From Chitinophagales bacterium (GTDB lineage: Bacteria > Bacteroidota > Bacteroidia > Chitinophagales > BACL12), in contig JACMJP010000261.1 in the NCBI GenBank assembly GCA_014380545.1, positions 1-12,603 of the forward strand: a stretch of 12,603 nucleotides of DNA, given 5' to 3'. Below the pieces are notes generated by a model. The model had not been told where the DNA came from, searched no databases, and worked only from the letters and a program-made list of their open reading frames with translations. Shown piece after piece: positions 6,902 through 12,603 of the stretch. Position 1 is the first letter of the stretch; every line of letters begins with the position of its first letter. Both the position numbers and the translations under genes were made by a program.

Positions 6902-9346
6902 ATGAAACAAACTTTACGCACTTGTGCGACGGGCATTATTATGCTTGTTGCATTTTTCTTTTCTACATCAAGCATTATTGCTCAATGCACGGTTGAAACT
7001 TCTGTTGTAGCAGATGGCCCTCTTGCACTATGTGAAGGGCAGTCAGTAACATTAACTGCATATCCGGCAGGTGATGGGTATGCCTATTCCTGGGGTATCC
7101 TTGGTTCAGGTATATTTACAAACACTCAATCTATCACTGTATCAGAAGCTGCTACATATGTAGTGCACATTACTGATGCAAGCGGATGTCATACAGAACC
7201 TTCCGGCTACCTAGTTGAAGTAACTGTAAACCCTGTACCTGAATGTTCAATATCAGGTGAATTAGAATTCTGTGAAGGAGAATCAACAACTCTTACAGGA
7301 CCTGATGGTTATTCTTATTTATGGAGTACAGGAGAAACTACGCAATCAATAACAGTTTCTGATGGTGGAGTTTATACGCTTACTGTATCAAATGATTCAG
7401 ATTGTTCATCAACATGTGAAGTTGAAGTAACGGAGAACCCAAAACCTGATGCTTATGTTGAAGCAGACGGTCCAACAACAATTTGTGGTGATGGTTGTGT
7501 TACCCTCACAGTATTTCCGGCTGGCGATGATTTTACTTATCAGTGGGGATTAGTTGGAGGCGCTATTTTCGCTACAACACAATCTATTACTATATGTGAA
7601 TCTGGAAGCTATGCAGTACATATTACAAATGCTACCGGATGCGGAACAGACCCTTCAGGAATTATAACTGATGTAAATATTTATCCTGCACCCGTATGTT
7701 CAATAGACGGAGACCTTTCAATTTGTGAAGGAGATTCAACAACACTTACAGCTCCTGATGGCTATACTTATTCATGGAGTAATGGAGCTACAACCCAATC
7801 AATAATAGTTACAGAAGGTGGGATTTATACTTTAACTGTAACGAATGAATTTGGATGCACATCAACATGTGAAGTTGAGGTAGTAGTTAATCCTACTCCT
7901 GATGCATATGTGGTAGTTGACGGTTCAACAAATCTTTGTGGGGATGAATGTGTAACACTAACAGCATATCCCGCAGGAGATGATATTACCTATGATTGGG
8001 GATTAGTTGGTGGCGGAGGAATTTTCGCTCACACACAATCAATCACAGTATGCGATGCAGGAGAATATGCAGTACATCTTCATAATGCAACAGGCTGCGG
8101 AACAGATCCTTCAGGAATTATTACAATAGTTACTGAAAACCCTGCTCCAATATGTTCTATAGACGGAGACCTTTCAATTTGTGAAGGAGATTCAACAACA
8201 CTTACAGCTCCTGATGGCTATACTTATTTATGGAGTACCGGAGCTACAACCCAATCAATAACAGTTACGGTTGCAGGTGTTTATTCAGTAACACTTACAA
8301 ACGATGCAGGTTGTTCATCAACATGTGAAGTAGAAGTAATTGTAAATGAAAAACCCGATGCTTCTTTTGAAGGAGAAACAGTTATTTGCCCGGGAAGTTG
8401 TACAACATTAACAGTTTTCCCTGCAGGTGATGGTTTCACTTATGAATGGGGAATTGTTGACGGAGCTATTTTCGCAACAACACAATCAGTTACTATTTGC
8501 GAACCCGGCAGCTATGCAGTACATATTACAAATGCTACAGGTTGTGGCACAGATCCTTCAGGATTTGTTATTGATGTAACTGAAGGCACAGGCCCTGATG
8601 CTACTATTACTCCAAACGGAACAATTGAAACATGTGCGGGAACACCTGTATTATTAACTGCAAACATAGGAACAGGACTAACATACCAATGGTATAAAGA
8701 CGGTGTTGCTATACCGGGTGCTGTTGCTAAAAAATATAAAGCAAAAACCTCTGGTACTTATACAGTAGTTGTAACAAATGCTGAGGGATGTTCAACAACT
8801 TCAGAAGGTGTTGTTATAACAGCCAACCCAGGACCGCTTGTAAGTTTTGCAACACCTGAAGGTCTTGATCTTTGCGGACATGATGATGGTTTATTATTTA
8901 CAACGCATGGTTTAGCTGGAACCACCTTCCAGTGGTATTTAAACGGATCACCAATAGCAGGTGCTACGGATGATGAATATGTTGCCACATCAACAGGTGT
9001 ATATCAATTGATAGCAACAAATAGCAGCGGATGTGTAACAAAATCTAAAAAGAAAACTGTTGTAAATAGTTGCCGTGTTGCAGGAACAATTGAACCTGCT
9101 GACATAAGCATCTATCCTAACCCGACTGAAAATGATGTTATAGTTACATTTAATTTACCAGATGCAAATGAAGTAACTATTGAAGTAAAAGATATACAGG
9201 GACGAGTGCTTTCAAGCGAACTGGTAGCAACTGGCGGAATGGAAGTTTCAACAGACATCAGTTTTGTGAATTACACAAAAGGAGTTTATTTCGTAGTGTT
9301 TATTACAGATACAGAAAGAATTACAAGAGAAATAATAGTCCAATAG
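6902..9346 (+). CDS. Secreted multi-module Ig/PKD-like repeat protein with T9SS sorting domain
   Basis: This 814-residue exported protein has no visible catalytic domain. Residues 1-27 are a signal peptide ending IIA before Q28. Nine beta-sandwich-like modules follow: B1 29-113, A1 115-182, B2 183-265, A2 266-333, B3 334-417, A3 418-485, B4 486-565, C1 566-645, C2 646-725. A modules (68 residues each) share CEGxSTTLT, a 'PDGYxYxWSxG' core, TTQSI and STCEVEV. B modules (80-85) share AGDxxxYxWG, TQS, YxVHI/L and a GCxTxPSG end. C modules carry QWYKDG or QWYLNG and end in a GC pair, like Ig-like domains of other T9SS cargo. Residues about 735-814 are a type A T9SS domain (ISIYPNPTENDVIV, DIQGRVL, YTKGVYFVVF). 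The likely role is surface adhesion or a matrix component, inferred from architecture only. Each A module has four Cys and B2-B4 have four, so disulfide-stabilised folds are expected. The gene is monocistronic, with a strong terminator hairpin 25 nt after the stop. Confidence 0.9.
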   Translation: MKQTLRTCATGIIMLVAFFFSTSSIIAQCTVETSVVADGPLALCEGQSVTLTAYPAGDGYAYSWGILGSGIFTNTQSITVSEAATYVVHITDASGCHTEPSGYLVEVTVNPVPECSISGELEFCEGESTTLTGPDGYSYLWSTGETTQSITVSDGGVYTLTVSNDSDCSSTCEVEVTENPKPDAYVEADGPTTICGDGCVTLTVFPAGDDFTYQWGLVGGAIFATTQSITICESGSYAVHITNATGCGTDPSGIITDVNIYPAPVCSIDGDLSICEGDSTTLTAPDGYTYSWSNGATTQSIIVTEGGIYTLTVTNEFGCTSTCEVEVVVNPTPDAYVVVDGSTNLCGDECVTLTAYPAGDDITYDWGLVGGGGIFAHTQSITVCDAGEYAVHLHNATGCGTDPSGIITIVTENPAPICSIDGDLSICEGDSTTLTAPDGYTYLWSTGATTQSITVTVAGVYSVTLTNDAGCSSTCEVEVIVNEKPDASFEGETVICPGSCTTLTVFPAGDGFTYEWGIVDGAIFATTQSVTICEPGSYAVHITNATGCGTDPSGFVIDVTEGTGPDATITPNGTIETCAGTPVLLTANIGTGLTYQWYKDGVAIPGAVAKKYKAKTSGTYTVVVTNAEGCSTTSEGVVITANPGPLVSFATPEGLDLCGHDDGLLFTTHGLAGTTFQWYLNGSPIAGATDDEYVATSTGVYQLIATNSSGCVTKSKKKTVVNSCRVAGTIEPADISIYPNPTENDVIVTFNLPDANEVTIEVKDIQGRVLSSELVATGGMEVSTDISFVNYTKGVYFVVFITDTERITREIIVQ
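7695..7812 (+). repeat. Near-identical repeat copy 1 (in module A2)
   Basis: These 118 nt match 8151-8268 with five mismatches by my count (positions 7702, 7773, 7782, 7783 and 7806). The stretch 7703-7772 is identical over 70 nt. The offset is exactly 456 nt, keeping frame. Confidence 0.88.
8151..8268 (+). repeat. Near-identical repeat copy 2 (in module A3)
   Basis: This is the partner of 7695-7812, with a 70-nt identical core at 8159-8228. The flanking B modules are much less alike at the DNA level, so the recent exchange appears limited to most of one A module. Confidence 0.88.
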
Positions 9347-9371
9347 TTTTTTTTAAGAACGGTTGAATTAT

Positions 9372-9404
9372 AAATAGCTGCCCGAACAGGGCAGCTATTT
9401 TTTT
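9372..9404 (+). terminator. Strong intrinsic terminator between convergent genes
   Basis: A perfect 12-bp stem (AAATAGCTGCCC at 9372-9383 with GGGCAGCTATTT at 9389-9400) encloses the loop GAACA and is followed by a run of T to 9404. It lies 25 nt after the stop of the repeat protein and 10 nt from the end of the convergent TonB-receptor gene. On the plus strand the T-tract is good. On the minus strand the stem is followed only by ATAATT, so bidirectional action is possible but weaker. Confidence 0.88.
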
Positions 9405-9414
9405 ACCTGATTAT

Positions 9415-11850
9415 TTATGATTTTATATTAATTGGGATGTTCAGTTTTACACTGATATTTCTTCCCATATTAAATACACCTGTTGTGCCTGTAATGCTAT
9501 ATTCTCCTGCATATTTCAATCTGCTTAAATGATTTTGATAAGCAACATCTGTAATATTATTTGCACTCATATAAAATGAAAAGATCGTTTTATTCTTTGA
9601 TTGAATATCCGTACCCAAGCCAATATTTAATAATGTATATCCGTGTGTTGCTGTTTCCGTTGCAAAAGCGGAATAAATATGATCCTGTTTAAAATAATTT
9701 TCAACCTGGAATTTTATATAACTATTTGCAAACGTTGCTTTTTTATTTTGTTCCTGAACAACGCTTTTACCGACCCTTTTAAAATCTCCTCTTATTTCAG
9801 AAATTAATTTAGGAGCAGGAGAGAAAGGTAAATATTTGGTTGAATCCGTTGCATTTTTTTGTATTGCATTTACAAATGAAAAACTATTTTCAAAATGTAG
9901 CCAGTCTAACGGATGCGGATGAATGTCCAATGTAATTTCAGCACCTGATAAATTTGCATTACCCTGTATGTAAGTAAATGCCTGGAAATACTCACTTCCT
10001 GCTTCTGACAAAGAATCACCGCCAAACACAGAATTTAATTTCTGCAGAAAGACAAAATTATCGATGTTGTTGTTAAAAACATTTACTTCAAAAGAAATAT
10101 GTTCAACATCAACACCAATAGCTGCATCAAGCTGTAAACTTGTTTCAGGATCTAATTGTGTGTTTCCAATTTCATAACGGAATGTTCCTTCATGCACACC
10201 ATTGGAACCAAGCTCTGCAATATTCGGAGAACGGAAACCTCTTGATATATTTAATTTTCCATAAAAGTTTTCTGTGAACTGATATGTCGCTCCGATACTT
10301 CCTGAAAAAGCTGAAAAATTTGTATTAAAGGCTTCAAATATATTTTCACCCTCTTCTTCAGAATAAAAAGAAGCGCTGTTTATATTTCTTGAATCATATC
10401 TTAAACCCGCAGCAATATCCAATTTATTAATTGTTTTTTTTGCGGTAGCAAAAACACCGATATCAAAAAGATCATACTCAGGAATTAAAACTTCTTCACC
10501 CAGGTTTTTTGAATTCTGCAACATTCCGTTTATTCCTAAAGAAGATTGCCAGTTGTTTTTTTCAGGAAAAAGATACCGGACATCATAATTTGTTGTATTC
10601 ATTTTGAAATACAAAGCATAAGCCTCGGGATTTAAAATATCTTCAAATTCCTGCCTGTTATTTTGCTGAAATCCTGCAATAATATTTAATGCCCCTTCGC
10701 CCAAAACAAAACTGTTATTCAGCACTGCTTTATAGTGTTTAATATTTTGCTTTGGTAAATTAACAGCATAACTTTTTAAATCAGAGTCACTTACTATTGT
10801 TTCTCCAATTAAAGAATCAGAAATAATAACCGGCTGAATGAATTGCCCTGTTGCACTATCTCTCTCACCTTCAATTAAACCAACATTTAATGCATAATAT
10901 CCTGCATGTAAATGACTAAATCCCCATTTTTTATTTAAACCGATAATTCCATTTGCACTTTGTTCATTAAAACTGCTTCCATACACATAGCCATCTATTT
11001 TATTTTGATAGGCATGTGCATATTTGCCGCTATATCTTGCATCCCATATAAATCCCTTTATATTTCCTGCGATATTTCCGCTGTATCCAATTAAGCCGTT
11101 ATTGGTTTGATAATTTGCAAGAAGGTTTGCTTTAATTATTCCCTGTGGTAAAGTGGGCGCCGAAATAAAATGAATTACGCCTGCCATTGCATCACTTCCA
11201 TAAGCAATGCTTGCAGGGCCTTTTAATATTTCAATTCTGTTCACACTAAATTCATCTATTTCAATTCCATGTTCATCACCCCATTGCTGACCTTCCTGTT
11301 TTATTCCATCATTTATTACAACAACACGGTTATATCCTAAACCCCTTATTTCGGGTTTTGAAATTGCAGGCCCTGTTGTTATTTGTGTGATGCCTGGTTG
11401 TGTTGCAAGTGCATCAATAATATTTGCTGAAGCATTTTGCAGCAGAGTTGTTTTTGAAACGATACTCACAGGTGTTGCAGTTCTGTTTGCTTCTGCGCTT
11501 TGTGATAAGCCTGTTACAACAATTTCATTAATTTCTGTAACAGATTCTTTTAACTGAAAATCTTTTTCAGCGGTAACTGTAATATCTATTACTTCAGAAA
11601 CAGAAGCATAACCAATAAAAGTAATTTGAACTAATAATTTTTTTGATGGAAGATCCTGAATAGTATACCTTCCTTCTGCATCCGTTATTGCTCCTGACCT
11701 TAAATCAGGGAAATAAACACTTGCGCCCGGCAATGCATTTCCGCTTGCAGCATCTGTAATTGTTCCGCTTAAAGAATTTTGCGCTGTAATTGTTTTTATA
11801 TTGATAGATAACATGAAAGTAATCATGCTATATCTGAATAAATTTTGCAT
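9415..11850 (-). CDS. TonB-dependent outer-membrane receptor, metal/siderophore type
   Basis: This 811-residue outer-membrane receptor for energised uptake has a signal peptide at about 1-23 (…KTITA-QN). Residues 25-110 are a carboxypeptidase-regulatory-like domain (SLSGTITDAASGNALPGASV, with YTIQDLPS and QITFIGYAS), typical of Bacteroidota receptors. EINEIVVTG at 106-114 resembles the segment leading into the plug. The plug spans about 118-232, with IIDALATQPGI, IRGLGYNRVVVINDGIK and RIEILKGPASIAYGSDAMAGVI at 205-226. The rest is a 22-strand-type barrel. Residues 535-570 carry the conserved SRGFRSPNIAELG and GNTQLDPETS motifs of siderophore/vitamin/metal receptors, and the last strand ends GRNISVKLNIPI. 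It lacks the SusC-type large barrel, and no SusD is beside it, so glycan import is unlikely. It lies 77 nt downstream of a His/Cys-rich membrane protein on the same strand, which hints at a transition-metal ligand. The start at 11850 gives a complete signal peptide. Confidence 0.93.
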   Translation of the reverse strand: MQNLFRYSMITFMLSINIKTITAQNSLSGTITDAASGNALPGASVYFPDLRSGAITDAEGRYTIQDLPSKKLLVQITFIGYASVSEVIDITVTAEKDFQLKESVTEINEIVVTGLSQSAEANRTATPVSIVSKTTLLQNASANIIDALATQPGITQITTGPAISKPEIRGLGYNRVVVINDGIKQEGQQWGDEHGIEIDEFSVNRIEILKGPASIAYGSDAMAGVIHFISAPTLPQGIIKANLLANYQTNNGLIGYSGNIAGNIKGFIWDARYSGKYAHAYQNKIDGYVYGSSFNEQSANGIIGLNKKWGFSHLHAGYYALNVGLIEGERDSATGQFIQPVIISDSLIGETIVSDSDLKSYAVNLPKQNIKHYKAVLNNSFVLGEGALNIIAGFQQNNRQEFEDILNPEAYALYFKMNTTNYDVRYLFPEKNNWQSSLGINGMLQNSKNLGEEVLIPEYDLFDIGVFATAKKTINKLDIAAGLRYDSRNINSASFYSEEEGENIFEAFNTNFSAFSGSIGATYQFTENFYGKLNISRGFRSPNIAELGSNGVHEGTFRYEIGNTQLDPETSLQLDAAIGVDVEHISFEVNVFNNNIDNFVFLQKLNSVFGGDSLSEAGSEYFQAFTYIQGNANLSGAEITLDIHPHPLDWLHFENSFSFVNAIQKNATDSTKYLPFSPAPKLISEIRGDFKRVGKSVVQEQNKKATFANSYIKFQVENYFKQDHIYSAFATETATHGYTLLNIGLGTDIQSKNKTIFSFYMSANNITDVAYQNHLSRLKYAGEYSITGTTGVFNMGRNISVKLNIPINIKS

Positions 11851-11927
11851 ATACTTAATTTAAAAGATGAGTAAAATAAAAAGTAACCGATAGCAATTAC
11901 CGGTTTAAATAAATACATAAAGAAAGT

Positions 11928-12350
11928 TTAAGCAAAAAACGGAGAACCCCTTGTGTCAGGATTATGGAAGAATAATTTCCCCTGGATTAAAGAAATAAGT
12001 TCAGGAGCATATACGAAATAAGAAAATACTGTGGAATGAGGAAGCAGAATATTTTCCTGTTCTGTTCCTGTAAAATGATGGCTGCAGAGAAAACAGACTT
12101 CAGCACTGTGAAAGTGCGTATCATTTTCATTATGCAGGTCATTGCAGGTAACTTCATCATGATGACTAGCAAGGTGATAAAAGTCTTTGCTTACTACTGT
12201 TGAAAAAAACAGCAGCAGAAAAAGTATTGCAGGTATTTTAATATTTCGCCTGATGAAAGACACAAGTATAAAGGTAGGGTTTATTTTGATTGCTGATCCG
12301 CCCCATTTGCATAATTCTGAAACATGCACTATGTTTCTTTCATTAAGCAT
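11928..12350 (-). CDS. Small membrane-anchored His/Cys-rich protein, candidate metal-binding partner of the receptor
   Basis: This is a 140-residue protein if the ATG at 12350 is used. A hydrophobic segment at about 38-54 (IPAILFLLLFFSTVVSK) serves as a signal anchor or signal peptide. Just after it comes a ligand-rich stretch: H59, H63, H64, C69, H73, H79, H81, then C86-x-x-C89 and H91, H92. The C-terminus reads NPDTRGSPFFA, similar in style to the R-(A/G)-PP ends I recall from small DUF2946-like Cys/His proteins; that link is tentative. With N-in topology the ligands face the periplasm, so metal binding or hand-over to the adjacent TonB receptor is a reasonable inference. The first 30 residues look unlike a signal peptide; a GTG at 12263 (V30) would give a shorter protein starting with SFIRRNIKIP and a more ordinary export signal. 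The ATG start overlaps the upstream gene by 8 nt, suggesting translational coupling. I do not recognise a named family. Confidence 0.68.
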   Translation of the reverse strand: MLNERNIVHVSELCKWGGSAIKINPTFILVSFIRRNIKIPAILFLLLFFSTVVSKDFYHLASHHDEVTCNDLHNENDTHFHSAEVCFLCSHHFTGTEQENILLPHSTVFSYFVYAPELISLIQGKLFFHNPDTRGSPFFA

Positions 12351-12603
12351 CAATCATATTTTCCAAACCTGGTTTTTCAAGAACGGAAATAAAATTTGTA
12401 TTTAGTTGTTTGATTGTATTTAATTTTTCTTTGATATTTGATAATGACTTTCCTTTTGACCTTAATGCTGTGAAAATAATTTCCAGTAGGCTCAGAAATA
12501 TTCCCCCGAGTATATATAGTATTTTCTTTTCTCCAGACCTTCTTTTCATAATTTCATCAATTTCTGCAGCGCTAATGTCCGGATAATTGACAATTCTTTT
12601 TTG
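12343..12603 (-). CDS. Unrecognised protein, C-terminal part only (enters from the right edge)
   Basis: The minus-strand frame ending in TAA at 12343-12345 is open all the way to base 12603, giving 86 residues. An internal ATG at 12549 is not necessarily the start, because in-frame codons upstream (…IVNYPDISAAEIDEI) read like coding sequence and continue beyond the window. Visible parts are a short acidic helix (AAEIDEIMKRR), one hydrophobic segment (ILYILGGIFLSLLEIIFTAL, roughly the 30th to 49th visible residue), and a basic amphipathic tail (KGKSLSNIKEKLNTIKQL) ending LEKPGLENMIDA. This looks like the end of a membrane protein with a short cytoplasmic tail. The stop overlaps the start of the His/Cys-rich gene, so the two may be one operon with the TonB receptor. 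Function unknown. Confidence 0.55.
   Translation of the reverse strand, partial: QKRIVNYPDISAAEIDEIMKRRSGEKKILYILGGIFLSLLEIIFTALRSKGKSLSNIKEKLNTIKQLNTNFISVLEKPGLENMIDA

Larger units (their letters stand above)
6986..8596 (+). repeat. In-gene tandem repeat of alternating A and B modules (about 453-456 nt unit)
   Basis: Within the surface-protein gene, the alternating modules B1-A1-B2-A2-B3-A3-B4 recur with a unit of 151-152 codons: A modules start at 7244, 7697 and 8153. Lengths within the A class are constant at 68 codons. B modules vary from 80 to 85. Identity at the DNA level is uneven, being very high between A2 and A3 and clearly lower between A1 and either. Confidence 0.9.

Noticed and set aside
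9415..11850. SusC-type glycan importer
   Set aside because: At 811 aa it is shorter than typical SusC proteins, the conserved SRGFRSPNIAELG region is of the siderophore/metal class, and no SusD gene is adjacent.
11883..11906. Short inverted repeat (AACCG … CGGTT) between the His/Cys-rich gene and the receptor
   Set aside because: It is only a 5-bp stem with a long loop, and no T-tract or riboswitch-like structure accompanies it.
12187..12405. 72-codon plus-strand frame opposite the His/Cys-rich gene
   Set aside because: It overlaps two better-supported minus-strand frames, and its sequence shows no domain.

Overview
The window is AT-rich and reads as chromosomal DNA of a Bacteroidota member, probably in or near the Chitinophagales/Sphingobacteriales/Flavobacteriales. 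The reasons are two secreted proteins ending in a type IX secretion system (T9SS) type A sorting domain, a TonB-dependent receptor with an N-terminal carboxypeptidase-regulatory-like domain, a BadF/BadG-type sugar kinase, and starts without clear Shine-Dalgarno sequences. No phage, transposon, CRISPR or RNA gene was seen.

Layout. At the left edge is the 5' part of an MmcQ/YjbR-family gene (minus). Behind a terminator hairpin lies a minus-strand M43 (pappalysin/cytophagalysin) metalloprotease exported by T9SS. Divergent from it is a CNNM/CBS/CorC-HlyC membrane protein (plus). Next come two plus-strand genes 10 nt apart, a BadF/BadG-family N-acetylglucosamine-kinase-like protein and glucose-6-phosphate isomerase (pgi), which form a probable sugar-phosphate operon. 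A 431-nt very AT-rich gap precedes an 814-aa secreted protein built from nine Ig/PKD-like modules (B-A-B-A-B-A-B-C-C) plus a T9SS domain. A perfect 12-bp-stem hairpin separates it from a convergent minus-strand group.

The minus-strand group, in transcription order, is an unrecognised gene entering from the right edge, a 140-aa membrane-anchored His/Cys-rich protein overlapping it by 8 nt, and an 811-aa TonB-dependent receptor. The His/Cys-rich protein together with the receptor suggests uptake or handling of a transition metal (zinc or copper are the obvious candidates). This is an inference from context and ligand-rich composition, and no substrate can be read from the sequence.

Most of the window is ordinary Bacteroidota gene content. 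The two points most worth following are the His/Cys-rich protein/TonB receptor pair, and the modular surface protein with a recently copied repeat segment and co-varying cysteine pairs. I see no clear evidence of a wholly new system.
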